A stretch of DNA of 64,000 bases from Pantoea sp. 1.19 (GTDB lineage Bacteria > Pseudomonadota > Gammaproteobacteria > Enterobacterales > Enterobacteriaceae): NCBI RefSeq assembly GCF_001922585.1, contig NZ_MRBS01000007.1, positions 175,118-239,117 of the forward strand. Direction: 5' to 3'. The notes under the pieces are model-generated. The model was given only the letters and a program-made list of their open reading frames with translations. It did not search any database and was not told where the DNA came from. Shown in pieces: positions 44,950 to 54,601 of this stretch (the first letter of the stretch is position 1; every line of letters begins with the position of its first letter). The position numbers were made by a program, and so were the translations under genes.

Positions 44950-45456
44950 ATGTTAATTCGCACAGAAATTGGCGTGGACGCCGCAGGTATTGATGCGCTG
45001 CTGCGCCGCTGCTTTTCCACAGCGGCCGAAGCCGGGCTGGTCCGTCAGCTGCGTGAAGACGGGCTGCTGACCCTGGGCATGGTGGCGGTGGACGATGACG
45101 GCCAGGTATTGGGCTACGTGGCCTACAGTCCGGTCTCCATCAACGGCGTCGACCAGAACTGGGTCGGACTGGCGCCGCTGGCGGTTGACGGCAGCGTGCG
45201 CGGCCAGGGCATTGGGACCCAGCTGGTACGGGAAAGTCTCGACTCGCTCAACGAGTTTGGCTACGGGGCCGTGGTGGTGCTGGGTGACGCAAACTGGTAT
45301 CAGCGGCTGGGCTTTGAGCCGGCCCGGCACCATCGTCTGCGCAGCCGCTGGCCCAATAGCGAGAGCGCATTGTTGGTCTGCAAGCTGGCGGACGGCGCCT
45401 TTGATGACGCCGAAGGGCACGTGGAGTATGCCGCGCCGTTTAACCTGCCTGACTGA
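44950..45456 (+). CDS. yhbS: YhbS, GNAT-family N-acetyltransferase
   Basis: 168 residues (167 in E. coli YhbS). The acetyl-CoA loop is [11 protein letters not shown], and [17 protein letters not shown] followed by YQRLGFEPA is characteristic. The acceptor is not known with certainty; a role in tRNA or protein acetylation cannot be read from the sequence. Its 3' end overlaps the convergent yhbQ by 17 bases. Confidence 0.92.
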   Translation: MLIRTEIGVDAAGIDALLRRCFSTAAEAGLVRQLREDGLLTLGMVAVDDDGQVLGYVAYSPVSINGVDQNWVGLAPLAVDGSVRGQGIGTQLVRESLDSLNEFGYGAVVVLGDANWYQRLGFEPARHHRLRSRWPNSESALLVCKLADGAFDDAEGHVEYAAPFNLPD

Positions 45457-45733
45457 GCCACTCCGCCACGCAGGCGGGCTGCTCCGCAATCAGCTGCAGC
45501 TTCTGCGCCCGGCTCAGCTGCTTGACCCGGTATTCCAGCCGCGACGCCGAGGCCCGATCGCCCGCCGGACAGCTGAACTGCAGTAGCAGCGGCCCCTTAC
45601 CGCGCAGCGCGCGTGCGCCGGTGCCGCGCTGGTGCTGGCGAAAACGGCGGATCACGTCATTGCTGATGCCGGTATACAGCGCACCGGCGGCGGTTTGAAT
45701 CATATAGAGCTGCCACGGGGGAAGCGTGCTCAT
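45440..45733 (-). CDS. yhbQ: YhbQ, GIY-YIG nuclease-superfamily protein
   Basis: 97 residues (100 in E. coli). GIY-YIG domain: [19 protein letters not shown], then the [11 protein letters not shown] block and [11 protein letters not shown] with the expected Arg and Glu. The start is the ATG at 45733 with AGGAG 9 bases upstream; the frame runs open far upstream as an antisense shadow of yhbP. Proposed nuclease role, poorly characterised. Confidence 0.9.
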   Translation of the reverse strand: MSTLPPWQLYMIQTAAGALYTGISNDVIRRFRQHQRGTGARALRGKGPLLLQFSCPAGDRASASRLEYRVKQLSRAQKLQLIAEQPACVAEWLSQAG

Positions 45734-45805
45734 GGCCTGACTCTCCTGCATCCTGTTTGCGGCATGATACACTCTGCTGCCGCGTTCACAACCTTCGGAG
45801 CCGCC

Positions 45806-46243
45806 ATGACCCTGCCCGACCCTTACGCCGCGATAACCCGCTACCTGAAAAAACAGCACGTGCTGACGCTGGCCTGTCAGGCCGACGGCGAGCTCTGGTG
45901 TGCCAGCTGCTACTACGTGTGTGATCCCGCCAGCGCGGTGCTGTGGATAATGAGCGACGTGCAGACCCGCCACGGTACGCTGCTGCTGCGCCAGCCGCAG
46001 GTGGCGGGCACGGTGAGCGGCCAGCCGAAATCGGTGGCGCGGATTAAAGGCGTGCAGTTTGCAGGGGCGGCGCGGCCGCTGGCAGGGGCCGCGGAGCAGC
46101 AGGCGCGCGCCGCCTATGTCCGGCGCTTCCCGATCGCCGCCCGCCAGTCGGCCACGCTGTGGGAAATCCGGCTGAGCGAGCTGAAAATGACCGACAATAC
46201 GCTGGGATTTGGTACCAAGCTGGTCTGGCAAGCGGCGCAGTAG
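45806..46243 (+). CDS. yhbP: YhbP, pyridoxamine-5'-phosphate oxidase-like (UPF0306) protein
   Basis: 145 residues (147 in E. coli). Split-barrel flavin-binding fold. Family landmarks are [45 protein letters not shown] and [13 protein letters not shown]. The ATG at 45806 follows CGGAG. It diverges from yhbQ by 72 bases and is convergent with yhbO. Cofactor and substrate are unknown. Confidence 0.92.
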   Translation: MTLPDPYAAITRYLKKQHVLTLACQADGELWCASCYYVCDPASAVLWIMSDVQTRHGTLLLRQPQVAGTVSGQPKSVARIKGVQFAGAARPLAGAAEQQARAAYVRRFPIAARQSATLWEIRLSELKMTDNTLGFGTKLVWQAAQ

Positions 46244-46252
46244 GCGGGGCGG

Positions 46253-46272
46253 GGCCCCACCACCGTGGGGCC
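46253..46272. terminator. Hairpin between convergent yhbP and yhbO
   Basis: GGCCCCAC, loop CACC, GTGGGGCC. There is no T run on either side, so termination is only probable. Confidence 0.45.
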
Positions 46273-46279
46273 GGCGCGA

Positions 46280-46798
46280 TCAGGCTGACAGAAGCTTCAG
46301 CGACTCGCGATTAAAGTCCGGCAGGTCGTCCGGTGTACGGCTGGTCACGATCTGCTGGCCGTCGACCAGTACGGCAACGTCGTGGAAATCCACGCCGGCG
46401 TTTTTCAGGTCAATGGCAATGTTGCCTACCGCGGTCAGCTGGCGACCCTTCACCACGCCGGCGCTGATCAGCAGTTGCGGACCGTGGCAGATAGCAAACA
46501 CCGGCTTACCGCTGTGAACGAAATCGCGGGTAAAATCGACGAAGCGCGCATCGCCGCGCAGGGTATCCGGTGAATGGCCGCCGGGCAGGAGCAGGGCGTC
46601 AAACTCCGCCACCGTCACGTCATCAATGCCCTTGTCCAGCGTCAGGGAAGCCTCTTTCTGTTTGCCGGTCACCTCGTCGCCGCGCTGCAGGCCGATGGTC
46701 ACCACCTTGTGGCCGGCCTGCCTGAACGCCTGGGCCGGAGAGGTAAACTCACTGTCTTCGAAATCGTCTGCGATCAGTACCGCAATCGTCTTGCTCAT
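46280..46798 (-). CDS. yhbO: YhbO, DJ-1/PfpI-family stress protein (deglycase-like)
   Basis: 172 residues, the E. coli length. The nucleophilic Cys104 and following His are in VFAICHGPQ, the nucleophile elbow, and the acidic residue in ADDFEDSEF completes the usual site. The E. coli protein protects against oxidative, thermal and acid stress and has been reported as a protein and nucleotide deglycase, an activity still debated. It diverges from yraQ. Confidence 0.93.
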   Translation of the reverse strand: MSKTIAVLIADDFEDSEFTSPAQAFRQAGHKVVTIGLQRGDEVTGKQKEASLTLDKGIDDVTVAEFDALLLPGGHSPDTLRGDARFVDFTRDFVHSGKPVFAICHGPQLLISAGVVKGRQLTAVGNIAIDLKNAGVDFHDVAVLVDGQQIVTSRTPDDLPDFNRESLKLLSA

Positions 46799-47053
46799 CC
46801 TATCCTCCCGTCATTTTTCGTCAGGGTTTAAGTCTGGTAGAAAAGCCGGTTGACGCAACCTGTTGGCTGCCTGATGGCTAAAAAACGTTTATATTCAACA
46901 AAATAATTAAGTAACAAACGATGTCCGGCGGCATACGGCCATCATCCTCCTGCGCGATACACTTTTCTCCTTTTTCCAGAACGCGCTAAGCTGTTGGCTT
47001 CACTGGCCGACGCTGCTCGGGCCGTTATTCAGGCTGAATACGGAACCTTTATC

Positions 47054-48094
47054 ATGTCGCACACTGTCTCACCCGCCGATGCAAGGGCGACCTTTGCGTG
47101 GTGGAAACCGCTGCTGTTCCTGGCCGTGGTCATCATCGGATTAAGCCTTGTCAAATGGCAGCCCTACTGGACCAAAGCGTGGCTCGCCGCTGACTCCCAT
47201 TCGCTGGGCCGCTCGATCCTCGCGGACGGCGCCGCGACGCCCTGGCAGGCAGCATGGCTTTATGCGCAACACTATTTCCTCGCGGTGTGGAAAGCGGCGG
47301 TGCTGGGCGTGCTGCTCGGCTCGCTGGTGCAGGTGCTGATCCCGCGGCGCTGGCTGACGCGCACGTTGGGCCGCGGTGAACACCGCAGCACGCTATGGGG
47401 GACGCTGCTGTCGCTGCCCGGCATGATGTGCTCCTGCTGCGCGGCGCCGGTTGCGGCCGGCCTGCGTCGCTGTTCGGTCTCCTCCGGCGCCGCGATGGCA
47501 TTCTGGCTGGGGAATCCGCTGCTTAACCCGGGCACGCTGGTGTTTATGGGGCTGGTACTCGGCTGGCCATTTGCCCTGCTGCGCCTGCTGGCGGGCGCGG
47601 TGCTGGTGGTCGGCATTGCGGCACTGATCCAGCGGCGCTTTCCCGCGCCGGTTTCGCCGCCCGCCGCCGCCGCTGCTGTACAGGGGGCGGAAGCGCCGTT
47701 CCTGCGTCGCTGGGGGCGGGCGCTGTGGTCGCTGTTTTGGGCCACCATTCCGGTCTATCTGCTGGCGGTGCTGGCGCTGGGTGCCGCGCGGGTCTGGCTG
47801 TTTCCCCACGCCGATGGCGCGGTGGACAACAGCCTGTTTTGGGTCGTGGTGATGGCGATCGCCGGCGCGCTGTTTGTTATCCCCACCGCCGCGGAGATCC
47901 CGATTGTGCAAACGATGCTGCTGGCCGGGATGGGCACTGCTCCGGCGCTGGCGCTGCTGATCACCCTGCCGGCGCTCAGCCTGCCCTCGCTGCTGATGCT
48001 GCGCCAGGTGTTTCCGGCGCGGGCACTGTGGCTGGCGCTGGCGCTGGTGATTCTCGGCGGCATCGCGGCAGGCGGGTTAAGTATGGTTTTGTAA
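47054..48094 (+). CDS. yraQ: YraQ, UPF0718 family permease
   Basis: 346 residues, the E. coli YraQ length, with about eight to ten hydrophobic helices and the strongly conserved GMMCSCCAAPVAAGLRR motif rich in cysteine, plus FVIPTAAEIPIVQTMLLAGMG. The cysteine motif suggests metal or thiol handling, but the substrate is unknown. I use the ATG at 47054 (MSHTVSPAD); the frame extends 20 codons upstream. In E. coli yraQ and yjfL are unlinked. Confidence 0.9.
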   Translation: MSHTVSPADARATFAWWKPLLFLAVVIIGLSLVKWQPYWTKAWLAADSHSLGRSILADGAATPWQAAWLYAQHYFLAVWKAAVLGVLLGSLVQVLIPRRWLTRTLGRGEHRSTLWGTLLSLPGMMCSCCAAPVAAGLRRCSVSSGAAMAFWLGNPLLNPGTLVFMGLVLGWPFALLRLLAGAVLVVGIAALIQRRFPAPVSPPAAAAAVQGAEAPFLRRWGRALWSLFWATIPVYLLAVLALGAARVWLFPHADGAVDNSLFWVVVMAIAGALFVIPTAAEIPIVQTMLLAGMGTAPALALLITLPALSLPSLLMLRQVFPARALWLALALVILGGIAAGGLSMVL

Positions 48095-48163
48095 AACCGG
48101 GCGGAAGGCGTGAATCGCTCACGTATTATTCGCCTTACCTTTGGGACTGTTTAGGGAAAAACC

Positions 48164-48562
48164 ATGCTTCTGCTTCACTCACTGTTAGCGTTTGCGTCGT
48201 ACTTCTTTCTCGGCGTGGCGATGGTGCTGGCGTTCTTATTTATCTATACCCGCATCACGCCGCACCATGAATGGCAGCTGATCAAAGACAATCAGCCGGC
48301 GGCGGCCATCGGCTTCGTCGGCGCGCTGCTCGGCTACGTCATCCCGCTGGCCAGCGCGGCGGTCAATTCGGTCAGCATTGTCGATTATCTGATCTGGGGC
48401 GCGGTCGCGCTGGTGGTACAGCTGCTGATGTTCGGCCTGGTCAAACTGTATCTGCCGCGCATCGGCGAAAAAATAGCGGCCAACCACCTGGCGGCCGGTA
48501 TTTTTCTTGGCGGCGTATCGCTGGCGGCGGGGATCCTGAACGCCGCCTGCATGACCTGGTAA
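48164..48562 (+). CDS. yjfL: YjfL, DUF350 inner-membrane protein
   Basis: 132 residues, the E. coli YjfL length: four transmembrane helices in two DUF350 repeats (ASYFFLGVAMVLAFLFIYTRITPHHEW and GGVSLAAGILNAACMTW ends, given in part). Function unknown. In E. coli it belongs to the yjfIJKL-ygiC-like group; here it stands alone 69 bases after yraQ. Confidence 0.9.
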   Translation: MLLLHSLLAFASYFFLGVAMVLAFLFIYTRITPHHEWQLIKDNQPAAAIGFVGALLGYVIPLASAAVNSVSIVDYLIWGAVALVVQLLMFGLVKLYLPRIGEKIAANHLAAGIFLGGVSLAAGILNAACMTW

Positions 48563-48727
48563 CGGCGCGGCGGCCGCCCGCGGGTGAGCAGCCTTTAACC
48601 AATCGGGCGGCACGGGCCGCCCCGACTTGAATCCGGTCGCCAAAACCCTCTACACTGGCCTGCTATTTGCTGCGCAGGACACCCCTTTCATGCCCGTTCA
48701 TTACCGTTGCCCACGGCGGAAGGTCGT

Positions 48728-50992
48728 ATGACCCTCGCCGTCATCGAGCCACGTCCGCTGCTGATGCTGGAATCCCGTTCGGCGTTTATCAGCGGTCACG
48801 GCGGCTACGGTCACCGGCAAAAAACGCTGGATTATGCCGCGGTCTGGTTTGCCTACGGCGATGTGCAGATCGATGCGGGCAGCGATGCCACCCACGTGAG
48901 CCTGCCGGGCGATCCGCCCCGCTGCGTGCCACGCGATCTGGCCCGCGAACGGCAGTGGCTGGCGCAGCTCGCCGCCGCGTCGCTCTACAAAATCTCGACC
49001 CGCCACCTGTACACGCCGACGCCGCTGCCGCGGGGCTTTTATGCGCCGCTGGAATATGACGACTGGTACGCACTGGTGCGGGACGGCATCCCGCAGCTGC
49101 GGCGTCAGGGGTGGCAGGTGACGATGGCTGACGATTTCAGCTACAACGTTATCGAGATCGATCAGATTGACGGTGAGGCGCAGCAGGGTGAGGGCGGCTG
49201 GTTCGATCTCAGCCTCGGGGTCGAGGTCAATGGCGAAACCCTGCGGCTGGAGCCGCTGCTGGCGAGCCTGTTCGCCCGCGACCCGCGCTGGCTTAGTCAG
49301 CCGGACGCCATCGACGATCGGGAGCGGGTGCAGCTGGTCACCGACGGCGGCATCCGGCTGGTGGTGCAGGCGCAGCGGCTAAAGCCGCTGGTGCGCAACC
49401 TGATCGATCTGTTTGACCAGCCAACCGGCGGCGCGCTGCGCCTTCCGCCGTGGGATGCCGGCCGCCTGAGCGCGCTGGAGCAGAGCGGTCGCTGGCAGTT
49501 TCGCGGCGACAGCGCGGTGCGCGAGCTGGCGCAGCGCCTGCGCGAGGGGGCCCGGCTTGACAGCGTGCCGCCCCCGGCGGGGCTGCGCGCTACCCTGCGT
49601 CCCTACCAGCAGCAGGGGCTGAGCTGGATGCAGTTTCTGCGGCGTCACCACCTGGGCGGCGTGCTGGCCGACGACATGGGGCTGGGAAAAACCCTGCAGA
49701 CGCTGGCGCATATCCTGACCGAAAAAGAGGCCGGCCGCCTGACCCGCCCGGCGCTGGTGGTGGTGCCGACCTCGCTGGTGTGGAACTGGCAGCAGGAGGC
49801 GGCGCATTTCACCCCCGATCTGCGCGTGCTGGCACTGACCGGCGCCGGGCGGCGGCAGGCGTTCGCGCAGCGCGACGAGGCCGATGTCGTGCTGACGACC
49901 TACGCGCTGGTGTGGCGCGATCTGGCGGTGTTCGGTGAGCAGCCGTGGCACCTGCTGATCCTCGATGAAGCGCACTATGTCAAAAACAGCCACACCCGCG
50001 CGGCGCGGGCGGTGCGCGCGCTGGAGGCCAGCCACCGGCTCTGCCTGACCGGCACGCCGCTGGAAAACCACCTCGGCGAGCTGTGGTCGCAGTTTGACTT
50101 CCTGCTGCCCGGCTGGCTGGGGAACGAGCGGCAGTTTACCCTGCGCTGGCGCCAGCCGATTGAGAAGCAGGGCGACACGCTGCGCCGCGAACTGCTGGCC
50201 CGGCGCATTCGGCCCTTTATCCTGCGGCGGCGTAAAAGCGAAGTGGCGACCGAACTGCCGGCCAAAACCACCATCGTGCGCAAAGTTGAGCTGGAGGGCG
50301 CCCAGCGCGATCTGTATGAGACCGTGCGGCTGGCGCTGCAGGCCCAGCTGCGGCACAGCGCGCGCCAGCAGCCCAGCCAGCGTCAGCGGGTGCGGGTGCT
50401 GGATGCGCTGCTCAAACTGCGGCAGATCTGCTGCGATCCGCGGCTGGTCAGGCTGGAGGCGGCGGGCAAGGTTAAGGGATCCGCCAAGCTCAGCCTGCTG
50501 CGCGATCTGGTCGACGGGCTGGTGGCCGAAGGGCGGCGCATCCTGATTTTCTCTCAGTTCAGCGGCATGCTGGCGCTGATTGCCAGCGAGCTGAGCAAGG
50601 TGAAGATCCCCTGGGTGATGCTGACCGGCGACACCGCCGACCGGACCACCCCGGTACAGCGTTTTCAGCGCGGCGAGGTGCCGCTGTTTCTCATCAGTCT
50701 GAAAGCCGGCGGCGTCGGACTGAACCTCACCGCGGCGGATACGGTGATTCACTACGATCCCTGGTGGAACCCGGCGGCCGAGGCGCAGGCCACCGATCGC
50801 GCCTACCGCATCGGCCAGCACAAGCAGGTATTTGTCTACAAGCTTATCACCGCCGGTACCATCGAAGAGAAGATTGTTTCGCTGCAGGCGCGCAAGGCCG
50901 AACTGGCCGACAGCCTGTTCGATGAAGAACAGGTCGCCAGCCCGTTTAGCGAGGAGGAGATTGCCGCGCTCCTCGACGATCCCGGCGTTTAG
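48728..50992 (+). CDS. SNF2-family DEAD/DEAH-box helicase (orphan)
   Basis: 754 residues. An N-terminal region of unknown fold (about 1-275) is followed by a Swi2/Snf2 ATPase: motif [12 protein letters not shown] (near residue 316), DEAH (near 412), SATs-equivalent [15 protein letters not shown], and the C-terminal helicase half with [41 protein letters not shown] in part. No SWIM zinc finger is obvious. The ATG at 48728 has GGAAGG at good spacing. No methyltransferase or nuclease partner lies beside it. Its stop overlaps the convergent treC stop by 4 bases. Likely a DNA translocase; not RapA, which is longer. Confidence 0.88.
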   Translation: MTLAVIEPRPLLMLESRSAFISGHGGYGHRQKTLDYAAVWFAYGDVQIDAGSDATHVSLPGDPPRCVPRDLARERQWLAQLAAASLYKISTRHLYTPTPLPRGFYAPLEYDDWYALVRDGIPQLRRQGWQVTMADDFSYNVIEIDQIDGEAQQGEGGWFDLSLGVEVNGETLRLEPLLASLFARDPRWLSQPDAIDDRERVQLVTDGGIRLVVQAQRLKPLVRNLIDLFDQPTGGALRLPPWDAGRLSALEQSGRWQFRGDSAVRELAQRLREGARLDSVPPPAGLRATLRPYQQQGLSWMQFLRRHHLGGVLADDMGLGKTLQTLAHILTEKEAGRLTRPALVVVPTSLVWNWQQEAAHFTPDLRVLALTGAGRRQAFAQRDEADVVLTTYALVWRDLAVFGEQPWHLLILDEAHYVKNSHTRAARAVRALEASHRLCLTGTPLENHLGELWSQFDFLLPGWLGNERQFTLRWRQPIEKQGDTLRRELLARRIRPFILRRRKSEVATELPAKTTIVRKVELEGAQRDLYETVRLALQAQLRHSARQQPSQRQRVRVLDALLKLRQICCDPRLVRLEAAGKVKGSAKLSLLRDLVDGLVAEGRRILIFSQFSGMLALIASELSKVKIPWVMLTGDTADRTTPVQRFQRGEVPLFLISLKAGGVGLNLTAADTVIHYDPWWNPAAEAQATDRAYRIGQHKQVFVYKLITAGTIEEKIVSLQARKAELADSLFDEEQVASPFSEEEIAALLDDPGV

Positions 50993-52662
50993 TCGCGGTC
51001 GGCTTCCGCCCCCTGATACCACCACACCGCCTCAAACGGGCGCAGCATCATCTGGCCCAGTGCGGGGCGCGGGTCGGGATAGTTGTGCATCAGCACCTGC
51101 CAGTTGCCGTCGCCGGCCGGCGGATGCCAGGCGTGGCCGTCGCGGCTGAGGTTCACCGCCACCACCAGCGTCTCGCCCCGGTAGTGGCGCTGGTAACACC
51201 ACAGCCACGGATGATCCGGCAGCAGATCCTGGTAGTCCCCCCAGGTCAGCACATCCAGCCGTTTGCGCAGCTGGATCAGCCGCTGATAGGTGTAAAACAC
51301 CGAATCCGGATCGGCCTCGGCGGCCTCGGCATTGATGGTCTCCAGCCGTTCCCCCATGCCAATCCACGGCGTACCGTCGGTAAAGCCGCCGTTTTCGCTG
51401 CCGTTCCAGCGCATCGGCGTGCGGCCATTATCGCGCGACTTACTGCGTAAGATAGCCAGCAGGTTCTCACTGTCCCGCCCCTGCGAGCGCAGTTCGGCAT
51501 ACATGTTATGACTTTCGATATCGCGGTAGTCGATGATGCGGGTAAAGTGGGGATTAATCATCCCGAGCTCTTCGCCCTGATAGATATACGGCGTGCCCTG
51601 CATCCCGTGCAGCGCCATCGCCAGCAGCTTGGCGGATTCGACGCGATACTGTCCCTCATCGCCCCAGCGCGACACCACCCGGGGCTGGTCGTGGTTACAC
51701 CAGAACAGCGCGTTCCAGGCGCGGTTATGCATCCCCTGCTGCCAGTGGGTAAAGATGCGCTTCAGCGCCACCAGGTCCAGCGGCGTCAGCGTCCATTTCT
51801 GCCCCTGCCAGAAGTCGACCTCGACGTGATCAAAGCTGAACACCATCGACAGCTCTTCGCCGTCCAGCGCGCCGTAGCGCTGGCAGTGTTCAAGGGTGGC
51901 GGACGACATCTCACCGACGGTCATCAGGCCGCGCGGCTGAAACACATCGTGGCTCATCTCGCGCATAAACTCGTGAATGCGCGGACCGTCGGTATACATG
52001 CGCAGGCCGTCGCCGTGCGGATCGTCGGCAAAATCCTGCGGTTTGGAGACCAGATTCACCACGTCGAGGCGCAGGCCGTCGATGCCGCGGTCGGCCCAGA
52101 AGTTGACTATCAGCTTCAGCTCAGCGCGCAGCTGGCCGTTCTCCCAGTTCAGGTCAGCCTGCTCCGGCGCCCACAGGTGCATGTAGTACTGGCCGCTCTC
52201 GGTATGCCAGCGCCAGGCGGGCCCACCAAACTTAGAGCGCCAGTTATTCGGCACGCCGTTATCGCGCGCATCGCGCCAGATATAGTAGTCGCGGTACGGG
52301 CTGTCGCGATCCAGCGCTTCGTGAAACCAGTGGTGCTGGGTAGAGGAGTGGTTAAACACCATGTCAAGGATCACCCGCAGCCCGCGCTGGTGGGCCTGCT
52401 CCACCAGGTTGTCAAAGTCGTTGAGGGTGCCAAACGCCGGATCGATCGCCGTATAGTTGGCGACGTCATAGCCGTTATCCACCTGCGGCGAAAGGTAGAA
52501 CGGCGTCAGCCAGATGGCATCTACGCCGAGACGCTTCAGGTAGTCCAGGCGCTGGATCACACCGGCGAGATCGCCGGTGCCGCTGCCGGTGGTGTCCTGA
52601 AAACTCTTAGGATAGATTTGATAGATGACGCCGTGTTGCCACCAGGGTGGAGATGTTTTCAT
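50989..52662 (-). CDS. treC: TreC-like trehalose-6-phosphate hydrolase / alpha-glucosidase (GH13)
   Basis: 557 residues, very close to E. coli TreC (551). GH13 barrel with catalytic nucleophile Asp200 (GLRLDVVN), acid/base Glu251 (VGEMSS) and His324-Asp325 (NHDQP). The N terminus WWQHGVIYQIYPKSFQDT is typical. It should hydrolyse trehalose 6-phosphate to glucose and glucose 6-phosphate. No treB PTS gene or treR is adjacent. Oligo-1,6-glucosidase is the closest alternative in this subfamily. Confidence 0.82.
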   Translation of the reverse strand: MKTSPPWWQHGVIYQIYPKSFQDTTGSGTGDLAGVIQRLDYLKRLGVDAIWLTPFYLSPQVDNGYDVANYTAIDPAFGTLNDFDNLVEQAHQRGLRVILDMVFNHSSTQHHWFHEALDRDSPYRDYYIWRDARDNGVPNNWRSKFGGPAWRWHTESGQYYMHLWAPEQADLNWENGQLRAELKLIVNFWADRGIDGLRLDVVNLVSKPQDFADDPHGDGLRMYTDGPRIHEFMREMSHDVFQPRGLMTVGEMSSATLEHCQRYGALDGEELSMVFSFDHVEVDFWQGQKWTLTPLDLVALKRIFTHWQQGMHNRAWNALFWCNHDQPRVVSRWGDEGQYRVESAKLLAMALHGMQGTPYIYQGEELGMINPHFTRIIDYRDIESHNMYAELRSQGRDSENLLAILRSKSRDNGRTPMRWNGSENGGFTDGTPWIGMGERLETINAEAAEADPDSVFYTYQRLIQLRKRLDVLTWGDYQDLLPDHPWLWCYQRHYRGETLVVAVNLSRDGHAWHPPAGDGNWQVLMHNYPDPRPALGQMMLRPFEAVWWYQGAEADRD

Positions 52663-52963
52663 TGCTCAATCCTGATTTCGCGGGCGGAACAGCCGCCCAT
52701 AGTCAATAAAGGTAATCGCCAGGGTGTGGCAGGCGGCCTCTGCGCTGCGCCAGCGCTGACCGCCGATCCGATGTTTTTATCTGACACCGTCTGTTAAGGG
52801 TAGTCACTGGCTGGCGGCAGGCACAATTTTTCCGGGCGCGGCGGAGTGCCGGTTTGCCGCCGCGCGGCGCCCGGTGCGGGCGCCGCGACCGGAACGAGGA
52901 TGTTGCAAAAATTTTCCAGACGCGGCGGGGCCGTTTCGCCGCTCAACCCATAAGGACAAGGTG
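52663..52963. other. Divergent intergenic region treC / dihydroxyacetone kinase
   Basis: 301 bases with no gene. It contains a small inverted repeat GGGCGG / CCGCCC near 52682 and a strong GC hairpin GGCGCCC-GGTGC-GGGCGCC at 52866-52884. I see no confident sigma-70 boxes or known operator. Confidence 0.5.
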
Positions 52964-54601
52964 ATGAACGCATTTTTTATGCACCACAAACAGGATTTGG
53001 TCAACGACGCCATTGCGGGGCTGCTGCAGAGCGCGCCGTGGCACAACCTCGCGCGACTGGACGCCGGAGACGGGATCCGCGTGGTGGTGCGCCGCGACTG
53101 GGATCGCCAGCGGGTGGCGCTGATTTCCGGCGGCGGCTCCGGCCACGAACCGGCGCATGCCGGCCTGGTGGGCAAAGGGATGCTCACGGCGGCGGTGTGC
53201 GGCGATATTTTTGCCTCGCCGAGCGTCGAAGCGGTGCTCACCGCCATCATCAACGTCACCGGCGACGCGGGCTGCCTGCTGATCGTTAAAAATTACACCG
53301 GCGACCGCCTCAACTTCGGTCTGGCGGCGGAGCGGGCGCGGCAGATGGGCTATGCGGTGGCCATGGTGATGGTCAAAGACGATATCGCGCTGGTGGACAA
53401 CCCGCAGCCGCGCGGCCTGGCCGGCACCGCGCTGGTGCATAAAATTGCCGGCGCGGCGGCGGAGCAGGGGGCGGACCTGGCCGCGGTCACCGCGGCGGCA
53501 CAGGGAGCGGCGGACGCGCTCGCCAGTATCGGCGTCGCCTTCAGCAGCTGCCACTTGCCCGGCGAGGCGCGGGAAACGCGCGTGCCGGCCGGCAGCTGCG
53601 AAGTGGGCATGGGCATCCACGGCGAACCGGGGGCGCAGACGCTCCCCAGTCAGGACAGCCGGGAGATTGTTCAGCGCCTGTCGCAGGCGCTGGCCGCCGC
53701 GCGACCGGAAGCGCGCCAGGCGCTGCTGATTAACAACCTGGGGGGCTTCTCGCAGCTGGAGATGGCGCTGCTGACTCGCGAAGTGCTGCGCGGCCCGCTG
53801 GGCGATCGCATCGCGGGCGTCATCGGGCCGGTGACGCTGGTCAGCGCGCTGGACATGAAGGGGTTTTCGCTGTCGCTGCTGGCGCTGGACGCCGCACGCG
53901 AGGCGGCGCTGGCAGCACCGGTCGAGGTGACCTGCTGGGCACCGCTGGTCGCGCCGCAGCCGCCGCGCTGGCAGGCGGCGATCCTGCCTGAACGTCAGGC
54001 GGCCCCGCCTTCGGAGAATGCGTCACGTGCCCGGCTGCTGACGATCGTGGCGGATACCCTGCTGCAGGCTGAGGCCGCGTTGAACGCGCTGGATGCGAAG
54101 GTGGGCGATGGCGATACCGGATCCACCTTTGCCGCCGGCGCGCAGGCGATCCGCGATGCGCTGGCGCAGCGCGAACTGCCGCTCGATCAGCCGGCGGCGC
54201 TGTTCAGCGCGCTGGGTGAAAAGCTGGCAACGGTGATGGGCGGCTCCAGCGGCGTGCTGCTGTCGATTGGCTGCAGCGTCACCGGTCAGCAGCTGGCGGC
54301 AGGGCTACCGCTGCCGCAGGCGCTGCAGGCGGGGCTGGCGCAGATGCAGTATTACGGCGGCGCGGCGCCGGGCGACCGGACGCTGATTGATGCCCTCGAT
54401 CCGGCCCTGCGCGCGCTGGCCGCCGGGCAATCGCTGAGCGCCGCCGCCGCGGCCGCAGAAGCCGGGGCCGTCGCCACCGCGCAGATGACCCGCGCCGGTG
54501 CGGGCCGTTCGGCCTATCTGAACGCCGCTCACCTGGCCGGGGTGGTCGATCCGGGGGCCAGCGCCGTGGCGCGGGTATTCAGCGCGCTGGCGCAGGGGTA
54601 A
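52964..54601 (+). CDS. ATP-dependent dihydroxyacetone kinase (DhaK-DhaL fusion)
   Basis: 545 residues, the size of Citrobacter freundii Dak (552), not the split PTS-dependent DhaKLM. The N-terminal DhaK domain (about 1-330) has [14 protein letters not shown] and the substrate-binding His219 (GMGIHGEPG); the C-terminal DhaL domain (about 350-545) has [13 protein letters not shown] with the ADP/Mg aspartates. It phosphorylates dihydroxyacetone to feed glycolysis. The ATG at 52964 follows AAGGACAAGG. No glycerol dehydrogenase is beside it. Its 3' end overlaps convergent sbmA by 23 bases. Confidence 0.92.
   Translation: MNAFFMHHKQDLVNDAIAGLLQSAPWHNLARLDAGDGIRVVVRRDWDRQRVALISGGGSGHEPAHAGLVGKGMLTAAVCGDIFASPSVEAVLTAIINVTGDAGCLLIVKNYTGDRLNFGLAAERARQMGYAVAMVMVKDDIALVDNPQPRGLAGTALVHKIAGAAAEQGADLAAVTAAAQGAADALASIGVAFSSCHLPGEARETRVPAGSCEVGMGIHGEPGAQTLPSQDSREIVQRLSQALAAARPEARQALLINNLGGFSQLEMALLTREVLRGPLGDRIAGVIGPVTLVSALDMKGFSLSLLALDAAREAALAAPVEVTCWAPLVAPQPPRWQAAILPERQAAPPSENASRARLLTIVADTLLQAEAALNALDAKVGDGDTGSTFAAGAQAIRDALAQRELPLDQPAALFSALGEKLATVMGGSSGVLLSIGCSVTGQQLAAGLPLPQALQAGLAQMQYYGGAAPGDRTLIDALDPALRALAAGQSLSAAAAAAEAGAVATAQMTRAGAGRSAYLNAAHLAGVVDPGASAVARVFSALAQG

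Noticed and set aside
49379..51025. 548-codon ORF antisense to the SNF2 helicase
   Set aside because: Shadow frame rich in Gln, Arg and Pro; the plus-strand helicase motifs are intact.
48728..52662. SNF2 helicase plus neighbours as a defence island
   Set aside because: The adjacent genes are a sugar hydrolase, a kinase and membrane proteins; no nuclease, methylase or toxin partner is present.
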